In this document: positions 47,614 to 58,989 of the stretch, one piece after another | Position numbering within the stretch: the stretch's first letter is position 1 | Layout: the number at the start of each line of letters is the position of its first letter | NCBI RefSeq assembly: GCF_007655135.1 | Contig: NC_045131.1 | Location: forward strand, 26,644,001-26,708,000 | Length of the DNA: 64,000 nucleotides | Direction: 5' to 3' | From: Punica granatum | Lineage: Eukaryota > Streptophyta > Magnoliopsida > Myrtales > Lythraceae | The notes under the pieces: model-generated | The model's database searches: none | Told to the model about the DNA's origin: nothing | What the model saw: the letters and a program-made list of their open reading frames with translations, nothing else | Program-made: the position numbers and the translations under genes

Positions 47614-47939
47614 CCCGTATTGAAGGAAGATTCTTCTTGGTGGGAGGATGGTTCCAACCCAAACTTTTTCTCCGCATCATTACTAATTACGAAGGAGAAT
47701 ACATTTGTAAAAAAAAAATCAAATTAGTGAAGAACAATACAGTTGAACTTGGCGAGCCTTTCCCGAAAATCTGATTACAACCCCTGCGGGCCTACATTAA
47801 TGGACCTTGCAATTTTCCACCCATTCAACTTTCTCGGTAGTGGGAATCAAACAAGCGTACTACTCTCCATCCCTGCCTGCCTCCACGATTCCATATCAAA
47901 TGTTGTATTTAAGCTTCCAAATTCTGGCATTAATTTTAA

Positions 47940-47965
47940 CTAGGCAACGTGCCCACACTTCGCTG
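47940..47965 (-). mobile_element. Helitron 3' end
   Basis: On the minus strand, CCCGCAGCGAAGTGTGGGC, then ACGTTGCCTAG|T forms a hairpin and CTAG terminus followed by T. The body would extend to higher coordinates, into the repeat-rich 48000-50300 region. The 5' TC end is not fixed. Confidence 0.55.
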
Positions 47966-50260
47966 CGGGTATAAAAATTCCCTCATATAGTTTACTAAAC
48001 ATATGTGATATTAAAAAAATAATATTTATTATATCTGCATTTTTTTATATGATTATAATATCTTAAACTAATAGATTTTATGAGTTTTTCCATACGGATA
48101 TAGGAAAACGATAATGCTTGTAATTCAAAAAGTATGTATATAATTAGTATATTTCTTTATAAATGATATAATATAGAAGAAGAAGAAAAAAGTATATGGT
48201 ATACATATACTCCTTAGAAAAAGGTAATATAGATAGAGAAAAATAAAGTAAAATGCATTATGTAAAATCATAATAGTCATCAAGAAAAAATATAGAAAAG
48301 CTTGTAGCCATCATTTTTACTTGTGAATGTGACGTGATATTAGAATGCTAAATGTTCGCTTCCATCAGTTTTTACACATAGCACTCGTAAAAGAAAATGA
48401 AAGAACTTGCATTTAATAAGGATGAATATATATAGATAAAAAAAATTAATTTTTTAGAAATAATTGTTCTGATCATAATGATCAAATCATTTGACTTGAT
48501 GGATTAATAGGGTTACATAGTTACATTGTCGGACCGGGTTTAAAAATTCTAGATAAAAAAAAAGGAAATTAAAGCAAAAGGCAAAGACACATAGGAGGTG
48601 GAAATAATTTTAAACTCACGATCTAAAACTTGAAAAAAAAAACGCATATGTCCTAATTTGTATATTTGGTATGGAATTTTTTTGATTTTTTTTTCGGAAA
48701 TAAGTGGTCTGACTATACTATAGGATTATTTGGTATAAATGGTCGACCGAATTACCTAATACCTTATTTGCATTGGAAAAAAATGAGAAAAGCTTGTATA
48801 CCATTTGAGTGAAGAATGCAACGTTATATTCTTATGAATGCTAGAGGTTTGTGTCAATAAATTTGCTTCTAACCATAATGATAGATCATATGACGTGAAC
48901 AGTCAACCGGATTATACCACTACCTGTCGGCCCGAATTTAAAACATTGGACAAAAGAAGAAAATTAAAACAAAATAAAGACACTTGAGAGAAGGAGAATG
49001 TTCCCTACTCACCACCTACAATTTGCAAAAAATATTATGTGTATATATAGTAATTTTAATACGAAATGTTTTTAACTTTTCAAAAAGGGATTTTTATCCC
49101 AAATGGTATAAGGTTTACGCGTTTTGTCAAATCTATCACATGCTCTCTTTTTTTTTTGTCAACTATATCCCATGGTTTACATTTTACTTCAAATCTATCC
49201 CGCCGTTATACGTCTTAACAGTTTTGCTACAGTAACCCATTTTATCCGGGATAAATTTGAGAAAAAATTAAAATCATGGGATCATTTTGAGGAAATAATT
49301 AAAATCATATGATAGATTTGGGACAAAATTAAAACCATATGATAGATTTGGAGCCTACTAACGTTTCATTAACAGACAACAAAAACAGCGAGATAAATTT
49401 CGAGCAAAATTATCATGGGATATATCTGACAAAAAAAACATATGATAGATTTGACAAAATGCGTAAATCATGGGTCATTTGGGATAAAAACCCCTTTCAA
49501 AAAATATATTGGGAGATTTTTTATTTTATTTTTTGAAAATAGGTGCTCTTATTGTAACGATCATTTGGCCTAATAGGATGATCATATAGCCTGATATCTT
49601 ATCCGGGTCGAATTAAAAAAAATAAAAATATATAAAGGAGAAATTTTTAAAAAACTTAGAAGTTTAAAAAGAGAAAATTTTAAAGAAAAAATAAATTTTT
49701 CTGTAGAAATAAGTGATGCAACTATAACGATTGAATCATATGTCCTAATAAATCCATCGGAAGTTTAAAAAGAGAAAATTTTAAAGAAAAAATAAATTTT
49801 TCTATAGAAATAAGTGATGCAACTATAACGATTGAATCATATGTCCTAACAAATCCATCGGATTATTTGATATCTCATTCCTAGATTGGAAAACATAGAT
49901 AGGACATTTAAAAAGTTAAAAAATTTTAAAAATGTATATTTTTCTATAGAAATAAGCAAACCAACTATAACGATTGAATCTTGTCTCCTAACAAATCAAT
50001 CGGTAAGTGGTATCTTATTTGGGTCGGATTTGAAGATTAAAAAAAAACAAGAAGATCTGACTATAACAGTTGAATCATATGTTAGAACAAATCAATCAAA
50101 TTACGAAAATTCGGATCGGATATGAAAATATTTAAAGAAGATAAAAAATTGAAAATGAAAATGAAAAATAATTTAGAAAAAAAAACGGAGGGAGGCGAGT
50201 GGGTGAAAATTCCCACTTGCCCCCAGGTCCTGTAAGGGGACCTGGAATAACTTCCTCTAT
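47966..50260. repeat. AT-rich region built of a diverged ~115-bp repeat
   Basis: The unit contains TTTTTCTATAGAAATAAGTG, ACTATAACGATTGAATCATA and CCTAACAAATC-ATCGG. Clear consecutive copies start near 49665, 49766, 49880 and 50055. Weaker versions lie near 48450, 48690, 48850 and 49540, each ending in a GGTCGAATT/GGGTCGGATT block. The element at 49087 is inserted within it. No ORF is convincing. Confidence 0.65.
49087..49494. mobile_element. Foldback MULE-type MITE, 408 bp, exact 9-bp TSD
   Basis: TSD TTTCAAAAA lies at 49078-49086 and 49495-49503. The ends GGGATTTTTATCCCAAATG and the inverse of the right end, GGGGTTTTTATCCCAAATG, pair. The arms hold spaced CAAATCTATC/GATAGATTTG motifs as in the 22295 element, but the right arm has extra units. 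Confidence 0.85.
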
Positions 50261-50262
50261 AT
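50187..50262. repeat. GTGGG-rich hairpin block
   Basis: GTGGGTGAAAATTCCCAC forms a hairpin, and AGGTCC...GGACCT forms another. CTTGCCCCC follows the first. Similar GGGTGGGAAAAGCC/CTCGCCCCC blocks sit at 51487-51515 and 51890-51922. Confidence 0.6.
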
Positions 50263-50792
50263 AATATAACTAAAATACAACTCGCGCGATGCCGCGGGTC
50301 GAAAAAAAAGGTTCTTGTGAATTTTTAAATTTAACACAGTAAATTGTGTAATAACCAATATAAACTATAACTAAAACTAATTATAAAATTATAAAACCAT
50401 TTATGTGTAAATATTATGAACAATCAATTCATAATAAATTATCTAGATTGTCTATAAAAGCTTGTATTAATTAATACTTTATACGATATAAAAGCTAATA
50501 TTTTCTCGTAATTTAAATTTTCAATATTTCTAATTTAGAAAACTATGATCACAATATAATAAGTCTTAAGTTACTAATTTTAAGTGGATGAAATTTGTTT
50601 GCTACATAGGGGCTCAAAAAATTCATTGAAAGTATCTCAGTCACAACCAAATCATTGCTCAAGTGAAAATTACTCTCTATTAATAGGTTGACATGATCTT
50701 GCATTTAAACTAAATAATTTGGACATTTCTAACATCAAAGATGAAAAGAAACAATTTAAATTAGTTGTCCATTGAAATAGGCATTTCACCAA
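50263..50792. other. AT-rich intergenic DNA
   Basis: No gene. CCCGCGGCATCGCGCG (minus, about 50284-50299), followed by AGTTGTATTTTAG|T, may be a decayed Helitron 3' end on the minus strand. Confidence 0.4.
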
Positions 50793-50970
50793 CGTGGGTT
50801 GGTTTCGATGATTCCATGTTTATTCTTTTTAAGCGGGTCGAGTTCGAGTCTTGTGAATGGAAAAAATCCACAATTGAGAGGATTGGATCCCTTAACATGC
50901 CAATCTTACTCGAATTTAGATTTGTTGGACTCGTTGAACTCTGAATATCAGGTGGTGCACACCAAACAAA
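50793..50970 (+). mobile_element. Family A SINE, worn
   Basis: CGTGGGTTGGTTTCGATG (A-box region), GAGTTCGAGTCTTGTGAATG (B box), a TCCACAATTGAGAG body and ACTCTGAATATCAGG match the family order. An A-rich tail follows. TSD not resolved. Confidence 0.7.
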
Positions 50971-51049
50971 AAAAGAAAATGTATTATATAGATAATAAGT
51001 AAAAATTGAAAATTTTAAAAATATAATTTTTCAAAATTAAAAATAAATG

Positions 51050-51467
51050 GAGATTTTTACCCCATATATTACATGGTTTCACATTTTTTTCGAATCTATC
51101 CTATGTTTTAAAAATGATCTAAAATATCTTCATTGTTTACATTTTGTTTTAATCTATCCCAACATTATATTTTTCGTTAATGAAACGTTAGTAGACTCCA
51201 AATCTATCACATGGTTTTAATTTTTTTCTCAAATATACCCTATGATTTTAATTTTTTTCTCAAATCTATCCTATGGTTATAATTTTTTCTCAAATCTATC
51301 CCGGTAAGAGGGCCACAGTGGCAAGACCATTAAATATTGATAGAGATATAACAGAGGAATAGATTTGCAAAAAAAATATAAATCATGGGATATTTTAGAT
51401 CATTTTAAAAACATATGATAGATTTGAAAGAAATGTGAAACCATGAGATATATGGGGTAATTTTCCC
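51050..51467. mobile_element. Foldback MULE-type MITE, 418 bp
   Basis: The near TSD AAATAAATG / AAATAAAAG (51041-51049, 51468-51476) matches at 8 of 9 bases. The ends GAGATTTTTACCCCATAT and the inverse of the right end, GGGAAAATTACCCCATAT, pair. The arms carry five or more CAAATCTATC-type units. Same group as 22295 and 49087. Confidence 0.75.
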
Positions 51468-51529
51468 AAATAAAAGAGAGGAGTAGGGTGGGAAAAGCCA
51501 TTCTACTCGCCCCCATATTATATTGTAGG

Positions 51530-51850
51530 ATCTGTAATCACCAAAAGCTTAACGCGTCGACCTAATGATTAGATCGTTTGGCGTAACACGTCGATTGAAT
51601 TACATGAAAACGGGGTCAGATTTGAAAACATTAAAATTGTGTAAAGCGTCAACCTAAAGATCAAATTGTTTGGCATAAAGTGTCGACCGAATTACGTGGA
51701 ACTTTGTTTATACTGGTTTTGAAAATATTAAAAGGGCATAACGCATTGATCGGATGATCGGATAACGTGGTACTGATAATACGTTGATCGGATTACTGGA
51801 CTTTTACTTGAATCATAATTGAAAATACTAAAAAGTGGGGGAAATTAAAA
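51530..51850 (+). repeat. Diverged tandem repeat with GTCGACC-GAATTAC motifs
   Basis: Three to four units of roughly 90-110 bp begin with AGCGTC-ACCTAA-GATCA-AT or similar and include GTCGA(C/T)-GAATTAC and TTTGAAAA-ATTAAAA. They resemble the 48000-50200 repeat at a distance. Confidence 0.5.
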
Positions 51851-51940
51851 AAAAAATTACAAGAAAGAAGAATTAGAGAGAGGAGGGGAGCGGGGAAAAG
51901 GCCCCTACCCCACTCGCCCCCCGGCAAGCAACGATACATG

Positions 51941-54239
51941 CTTTCATTTGTTTATGTATGTATATGTAATATAATGTATAATTTTACGCGAATCCCTCAA
52001 CGCATCTATCAATGTGGGGGCACTTAGGAGACTTTCCACATCGAAGAACATCTGCCTACTTAGACATCTTTATCTTTAGCCAAATTCATTCCCATTACCT
52101 TCCAAGAGTTAGGATTGATCCCGGCTGCTTCAATGCACGTCGGATACGCAACACACGCACGATCTAGAAAGATCTCAAAAAAAGAATAAATGTATTATTT
52201 ACTGTTGTAATGACAACTTCAGCAACCATAAAAAATTATGGGAGCAATCTTATTAGTAAAATTTAATTATCCGTACAAAAATATCACGATGAATCAAAAC
52301 TCATTATATTTAGAGGGAATATCTGCTCACATTCTCCATGAATGTTAAGGACGACTTTCTATGAGAAATGTTTGTACTAGTCCACCAAATTTCTAAAACT
52401 TACGTTATTTCATTCTCAATTAAAGAGTATTAACTTAGAAGTTGTTAACTTTTTAGAACTTGTAAGAAAGATATAGGGGGCAAAATAAGGTTATAAATAT
52501 TTCAGGGGAGGCACAACTTTTTATGGGGCAAAATTTCTAATTTCAGAAATTTCATATGGTTAATTAATTGAATTTTGCAAATTCAGGGTGGGTAATTGCC
52601 CCCCCAAATGTCCACATGGCTCTATCCATAAGAGGAACACGCACTCCTTAACTTTGACTGCAATACGGTAAACACGTAAAATTTACTATTAACTGCGAAT
52701 TTATACAATAGAATATAGATATTTTTGAAAAATAATTTATAATGAGTCAGCTTTATTTATTTTTATTTTTTTCTTTTCGGGGATTTGTACAAGCTTCTTC
52801 AACATGCTATGAATGACATACCAAACCGTAGAATGCAGGAAGTCCCACTAAAGTCATACTTTAATTAAACAAACTAATATGAGACAAACAGACAAAGCAC
52901 AGAGGGGACAAACCCTCGCCCCCTCTCCCCCTCTCCCCCACCCATGTTTTCTGGCTTTCCCACCCTCTTCCCCAATAAATTTTACCTAAAAATCAGATAA
53001 CAAAATATATTCTTTCTGTACCAATTTAATCCCCAACTGTTGCTTGTTATAAGTCTCAGATTAATCATAACACTCGAATTGGTTAACTATTACGATTGCC
53101 TTGATATAGAAGAACGTTCTTTTATTCGGTTCAGATTAAAATTTTCGTCGCTCTTTTGATTGATTAATCTTCTTTTTCTTTTCCTCCTAATTTTTTTGGC
53201 TTTTCCATTCGTTTTCTCCCTCCCCGTATAAAATTCTTATATAAATTGGATAAAACACATATTTTTTCCTTAATATCCATCGTAGCATAGTCGTTGCTTA
53301 AATTAATTTTGCTAAGACTAAGTGCTGACACGCATATTGTGTGAGCGCGAAAAATTTAATTTATTTGTGTAATCGAAAATTTTAATTTATTCGATTTTTA
53401 TTAAAAAATGTTTTAAATTATATATAATTTTTTGTTTCAGATTGTTTTTTAATATTTCATTGGCGATGGAGAAAAGTTTTAAATTTTTAATAAAATTTTA
53501 ATAACTTATTAATATACTACATATGTTGATATACTACGTACATAAAATGTAGAAAAAAAATGAAGAGACAGTGCTAGAAATGAACGAGAGCATGAACTTC
53601 CAGACAAGAACTAAATCGTACCAGCAATCAAAAAGATATTTAATCATGAGGTGAGGGTTACAAAAAAGTAAGCCATGATACATTCACATATTACGCCTCA
53701 ACATTTATATATTATTGAAAGTTAGGAATAACTTATGTAATAAAGTTGATCCTCTAAAAGATTGAGTATCGAAGTAGCATTAGCACTTGAGGTATTATAC
53801 CTTGATAATTATGTTATACATAATATTTGCATGAAATTAGATTGTATCTCGCGCGTATACCTTTATTTAACATAATTGAAGAATCTTTAAATACTATCGA
53901 AATAAATAGAAATAATAAATAAGTAACTAAATAAATAGATAAAATAAGAACAATTTTAATAACAGCCTATTGTTTCTATAAATAATGGGATCAGAAAATA
54001 GTACGGTTTAAGAAACCAATCAATAAATCAAAAGTTTAATCATATCACACATCACATCGCAATTATAATATATACATTATATTTTTATTTTTATTTTTAT
54101 ATAATAAATCTAGGTTCCTCTGAAACTTTTAGCGGCGAATGGGCTTCATTTTCCCACTTGTGACATTCTTTTTTTTCCTTTTATTATTTTAACTATTTAA
54201 GTTTTATTTAAATAAACAAATTTATTTAATTTGCCACCA
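51941..54239. other. AT-rich intergenic DNA with a worn MITE
   Basis: No gene. Around 52500-52640, GGGGCAAAA...AATTGCCCCCCCAAATGTCC with CATGGCTCTATCC recalls the GGGGC-GAGCC ends of hAT MITEs such as the one at 47431, but it is not delimited. CT-rich text at 52913-52985 is non-coding. Confidence 0.5.
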
Positions 54240-55160
54240 AATTATGTTATCTCTTTCTATTTGTGGCATCATAAATGTCTTGTTGTTCTCGGTGAAACGC
54301 AATGTGATCCCTTTGAAATTTTTGTGGCGAGTTTTTATTAAACTATTTAAATTTTTTAATTTATTTAAATATGAAAAATTTATCCCATTCCCAATATACC
54401 TCCTACTTAGGTGATCTCTTTAAGTGTTTTGCCATCATAAATGTCTTAATCTTTCGGTGAAACGCAAGATTATAGCAATTAATTGCCTAAGACTAATCCT
54501 CACTTAGGCTTTCACTTGGCTATGATCATTTAATGAATTTCGAACTCTTATATTGTGAACAAAGTTCCTGCTGTTAAAACTACAGGTACCATTTACTATT
54601 TTATTTATTTTAAATTTTTCATATTTTTTTAGGTTAATAATTTAATATATTTTAATAATGTCTTGATTTACATGTAAATTAACTATTTCAATTAGTCACT
54701 AATTTAGTAGCCTTTTTATTTATATATTTGTGACACAAAAAATGTCTTAAATTTATTTCGATAAAATATGGTTATGCCAACCTATTACCTAGGACTAATT
54801 CTTGCTTAACCTTTGGCTTTGTCATGAACACTTAATGAGTTTCGAACTCTTGTAATAAAGTAAATTTTGTCCACTTAAAATTAGCAGAAGCACCTATTTA
54901 ATTATTTTAAACTTTAATATATTTTAGTAATTTTTATATTTGTGCTCCTACTGACTGAAACTAATCTCAATTGAAATTTAACTTGGCTATAATCATGAGA
55001 TGCATTTAATGAATTTGCCAATTCCTATACTGTAAATAAAATTTGTCCACTTAAAATTAGGTAACTTAAGACCTATTATTATATTTGAATAATAATTTTC
55101 TAATTAGAAATATTAATGCAGATTTTAAACCCGTAACAAAGCACGGGTAATATTGGCTAG
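54240..55160 (+). mobile_element. Helitron 3' region made of three tandem ~280-bp units
   Basis: The 3' end is CCCGT-AACAAAGC-ACGGG (55130-55147), then TAATATTGGCTAG|T at 55160: a clear hairpin plus CTAG. Upstream, units near 54410, 54720 and 54940 share ACTAAT-CT-A-TTGA-type text, TTAATGAATTTCGAACTC, and TTTGTCCACTTAAAATTAG or similar. The 5' end was not found and no Rep/helicase is encoded. Confidence 0.6.
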
Positions 55161-55776
55161 TATACTAAGATAACTAATAACTTCCGCCATGTATTCAACA
55201 AAAAAAAAACTGTCACCATGTCAAGGTGATACTTACGGAGACTGATTTGATATAGGAGAATGTGTTATTAACTTGTCTAGAGATACGGAAAGTCTAATAT
55301 GACCCGATGTTATGTGACACCGGAATCATGACCATCCATCACGCGTGGGCCCCACAGATGAACGGATGGGATGACCGTGCGTCATATGACACATAGTCAT
55401 GTTAGACTTTTCGCTAGAGATAAAGAAACATTTCTGGCTCGATTTATTTTGATCTTTTATTTTTATTTTCAATGTATATCTTTCATTGTCACAAAAGTCC
55501 CACTGGCCCTTCCCTACCTTCACTTTCCCATGTCTCCATTCAATATGTACAGTTCAGCTCGGTTTTCATTCGAGTCAAAAAGGCTTAAACTTTAGAAAAC
55601 ATCATCAGTTAGGTTTCAATGTAAAGAGGAACTGCCTTTGCATGATTGCTTTTACAGCAATTCAAAGGGATAAAGCCAACCAAGAAAACAACCAACAACA
55701 ATAATATATAGTAATAGTAATTGCAGGAGGAAATTTCGTAGTGGTCCTCAAGTTAACTGTGCTTTTCTATTTTTGT
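55161..55776. other. Intergenic DNA
   Basis: No gene. The frames on both strands at 55326-55704 have no motif. ATCACGCGTGGGCCCCAC-type text near 55338 may belong to an old repeat. Confidence 0.5.
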
Positions 55777-55791
55777 CCTTGATTAGTATTT

Positions 55792-55920
55792 TATCTGATG
55801 CAATAAAATAAAAATCCTAATATCTAATAAATAAGCATAAATAGTCACAACTGTCGAACCCGAAACCTCTGATTTATCAATGAATGAATGCGCGACTGCC
55901 TAATATACTCTTTGATCGAA
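55792..55920 (-). mobile_element. Family B SINE with imperfect 15-bp TSD
   Basis: On the minus strand, a tRNA-like head ends in TTTCGGGTTCGACAGTTGTG (B box), then a short body. Flanks CCTTGATTAGTATTT (55777-55791) and CCTTGACTTGTATTT (55921-55935) match at 13 of 15 positions. Confidence 0.7.
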
Positions 55921-56040
55921 CCTTGACTTGTATTTCAGAAACAAATACATAAAACAAGAATTTTTTGTGGCCCCTGAACCTTAATTCAATGTCATTTGCC
56001 CCTCCCAGGCTAGGCTTCAGCCGCGCGCGCCCCCAACTCC

Positions 56041-56041
<1 letters not shown>

Positions 56042-56077
<36 letters not shown>
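56042..56077. repeat. Poly-C tract of 36
   Basis: An uninterrupted run of 36 C follows CCCCCAACTCCA, preceded by CCGCGCGCGCCCC. Such a long C homopolymer is rare in plant DNA; length may be affected by sequencing or assembly. Confidence 0.85.
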
Positions 56078-56079
<2 letters not shown>

Positions 56080-56084
56080 AGTTA

Positions 56085-56215
56085 GACTGATGACTACAAG
56101 TGAGTTCAATAATAAATATAGAAATCTTTGTTTCTTATTTGCTCATTCCAAGAGTCTTGAATCTAAAAGCTAAAACTCGGAACACTAACGTGTTATCACC
56201 GAACTACCACCTCTT
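56085..56215 (-). mobile_element. Probable worn tRNA-derived SINE
   Basis: The minus strand shows GGTGGTAGTTCGGTGATAAC (A-box-like) and TTTAGATTCAAGACTCTTGG (B-box-like), spaced as in a tRNA head. The TSD and tail are not clear. Confidence 0.4.
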
Positions 56216-58035
56216 CGGTAGGTTACAGTAGGCCTTGATGCTATGGGAATAAGAATTAATGAGGAAAGGTTTTCCTTTCGCTTTTTGTTCGTGAGACTAT
56301 AAGATATTCGAATCATTAATTTCAACCCTTTATATTAAAGTAAAATTCAGCTTGTCGTTAAATAACGTCGTTATGATGATGTAGAACGCTTTTTTTTCAT
56401 GTAATTGTTTGTCAGTCATGTCTTAGTTGTTATTTTCTTTATTTTGAAAAACCTTTCATTTGATGGTAGTAGTAGAAAGATAACTAATGGCTCTACAAGG
56501 CAAATAAATAGAAGGACCGAGAGAGAAAAGTCGTGTAAGTTCGAACATGAAAATTGCCTAAAAGAAGAATGGGGGACCAAACCTGGAAAGTAAGAAAAGT
56601 TTGAGGACCAATCATGCCAATAACCCTAATTCACATTGATCAATGAACGCAAGTGGGTCTAGTAGTATTAGGAGGGGTCCCATATGAATGAGAGCTGTGG
56701 CTCTGAATTCACCTCTCTTGGTCTTCAAAAATCACCCGCCCTAATTAACTGACCATTGACTTAGGATGATTGCAATCATTCAATTCATTTGGGTAAAAGC
56801 CATAAATGACATCTCATCGAGAGTTAGCCAATGAGGGCAAGTTAGTTCCCGAGCACGACTCCTTATCGCACTCTGGTCAACCTTCTGATGCTTAAACTCC
56901 TTATCGTAATCCTCCGGCAAGAGATGAAGATAAACCCACTCCACGTACACTCAACAGTCCAAAAAGTATCATCTCCTAAGTCGTACCCATAATGGACAAA
57001 CTTTCTTTTAACTTTAGTAAAGCCGGACTCCCGAATTCCGGAATTCAGCTCCGGATTTGTTGCGAAACCTTATACGGTCGATATGCTACATGATAAGTTT
57101 AAAAGTGCTGATTGAGAGTGCAGACTGACCATGAGAAGGAGGAGGAGAGATTGGGGCAAAAAATCTGGGGAAAGAAAGAAAAGGAAAGAAAAGCAGAAGA
57201 GTGAATCCAAAGCAAGTAAAGCACTTGGAATTTTCTTCATTGATGGCCTCCCTTGGCATCATTCTCCCACTCAGAAAGACAACAAAGAGTCAAAAAGATT
57301 CCTTGCCCTTTCCTCTACTCTTTCCTCGACAGCTATCCCCTCAAAGTCCACATGATACTGTAATTTCCATCAACCCCACCAACAAAATTAATTTTTTTTT
57401 AAAAAAAAAAAAAACTCTTTTAACATCTTTTCTCCATTGCCCTTCATCAGCTATGCAATCTCCCTCAATTTCTCATTTATTGCAGAGAAGCAAGAAAAAC
57501 TGAGCCCGAGAGTTTCAATCTCAGACTCCTCAGTCATATTAATTCCTTCTTGCATTTATTGAGAGGACAGATTGCAAGATATGGGAAGGAAATTGATTCC
57601 TTCCCCGGACAGTTTGAATGACCCTAAAACCACATTGGTTCCAATCAACAGATCACCATTAGTCTAACCAAATCTTCACCAAAACTGTCCAACCCAAGTA
57701 GAATTGAACCAAAAGCTGCAAACTTTCAGGAATGCATATGCAAAATTGATATGGTAAATGGAGAAGCAGAGCAAGAAACAAATTCAATTGAAGCAATGAT
57801 TTTTTTCTATTTTCTCATTTCTTGATTTCAAGCATTCCCCACATTACAAATCCCACCTCTCACTCTCTTCCTCATCATCAATCATCGCTAATCACGAGCA
57901 GCAAACAGCAGCAGCAGGAGCAACAGCAACAACAACAACAATAATTGGAAAAATCCTTACAAAAATTAGAGCTTCTTTTTCTTGATAATTAATTAATAGT
58001 AATATTATTTACCTGAACCGAGCACACAACTCATT
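56216..58035. other. Intergenic DNA downstream of the VQ gene
   Basis: No supported gene. The Arg/Lys-rich frame at 57131-57355 is a purine-run artefact. 57850-58035 is the likely 3' UTR and terminator region of the VQ gene, including a CAG/CAA-rich patch at 57900-57942. Confidence 0.5.
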
Positions 58036-58821
58036 CTAATTAGAAGGGGAAGACCCCGAAACTCTCGGCGACGAGAGCGGGAACAGGGGCAGCAGCCGGG
58101 GCTCGGGATCCCGAGGGGTGGAGGCGGGCGAAGGGTGCAAGAAGAACCCCTTTTCTCGTATCGCCTTCTCCTCCGCCTCGGGGTCCAAACTCGGGCTCTC
58201 GGCGAGGCTATCGTACGGAGGCCTCGGCGATCGGGCGAACGGGTCGTGGGTCAGAGGCGTTACCGGGCTGAGCACGAGGGCGGGGAAGTCGAGAATGCTC
58301 GGAGAGAGGATCTCGGGGTTACGGGGCGACGCGCCCGATCCCAGCTGGCCCGGGAAGGGCCCCAGCGGGTTGATCTTGAGGCTCTTGAGGGAATTCCGCC
58401 GCTCGTAGAGCTTGAATCCGGACCCGGATCCGGATTTCTTGGGGATGGTCTTGATGGGCGGGATGCTGTGGTGGTGGTGCTTGGCGGGCGGCTGCTGCTG
58501 CAGCTGCTGCGTTGGCGGCGACGGTTGGTCGGGTTTGGAGGACCCGGTGAGCATCTGGACGACCTGCTTGAAGGAGGAGGTGTCAGCCTGGACAAAGGTG
58601 GTCGGGTACGGGTTGGCGGGTTCGGATCGGGTCACGGGGCGAGGGGAGCACTGCTGTGGGTGGCCGTTCTGGTTGGGCGGGCCGTTAGGGTTAGGGTTGC
58701 CAGGGGCTGTGTTGGTGGTGGTGGTGGTGGTGCTGGAGCTGCTGGTGGAGCTGTGGCTGGTCGGGGATGGGAGCAGCGACGTCGGGCTGGCACTTTCATG
58801 GTGGCTCTGCGACACCTCCAT
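58036..58821 (-). CDS. VQ-motif protein (VQ4/VQ13-like, probable MAPK substrate)
   Basis: An intronless gene of 261 residues. The VQ motif FKQVVQMLTG is at 84-93, preceded by TTFVQADTSS as in the VQ4/VQ11/VQ13/VQ19/VQ31/VQ33 clade. These proteins bind the C-terminal WRKY domain in the nucleus and modulate defence and growth genes. Several Arabidopsis members (MVQs, including VQ4) are phosphorylated by MPK3/MPK6 and then degraded. Other visible features are Ser/Thr runs (12-37), an Asn/Pro tract (41-53), a Gln tract, a His run (115-118), a basic ERRNSLKSLKINP block (140-152), and many SP/TP sites (SPVTPL, LSPSILDFP, SPRP). The C-terminus LLPLFPLSSPRVSGSS is typical of the clade. The ATG at 58821 has no upstream in-frame ATG. 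The gene is markedly GC-rich against AT-rich surroundings; the opposite-strand frames are shadows. Confidence 0.93.
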   Translation of the reverse strand: MEVSQSHHESASPTSLLPSPTSHSSTSSSSTTTTTTNTAPGNPNPNGPPNQNGHPQQCSPRPVTRSEPANPYPTTFVQADTSSFKQVVQMLTGSSKPDQPSPPTQQLQQQPPAKHHHHSIPPIKTIPKKSGSGSGFKLYERRNSLKSLKINPLGPFPGQLGSGASPRNPEILSPSILDFPALVLSPVTPLTHDPFARSPRPPYDSLAESPSLDPEAEEKAIREKGFFLHPSPASTPRDPEPRLLPLFPLSSPRVSGSSPSN

Positions 58822-58868
58822 TGATGGGTCTCAGAGCTCCAACAGAGACCAAGAAGACGAAGAAAAAG

Positions 58869-58870
<2 letters not shown>

Positions 58871-58902
<32 letters not shown>
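58871..58902 (-). repeat. (GA)n microsatellite in the VQ 5' leader
   Basis: Sixteen GA units on the plus strand, hence CT units in the VQ transcript about 50 nt before the ATG. Pyrimidine-rich CT repeats are common in plant 5' leaders and core promoters; a regulatory role is only possible. Confidence 0.9.
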
Positions 58903-58905
<3 letters not shown>

Positions 58906-58989
58906 GAGAGTGAAACAATGGAGGGGCTTTTGGTTTTGGGTTGGTGAAAGAGTCTGAAAACTGAAGAGGGGTCGTGTTTTTCTTCTTCT

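Noticed and set aside
57131..57355. Arg/Lys-rich 74-residue frame
   Set aside because: A product of a purine-only stretch, with no recognisable domain.
58118..58957. 96-, 229- and 181-residue frames opposite or overlapping the VQ gene
   Set aside because: GC-rich shadow frames. Only the minus-strand frame has a family motif (FKQVVQMLTG) and a conserved C-terminus.
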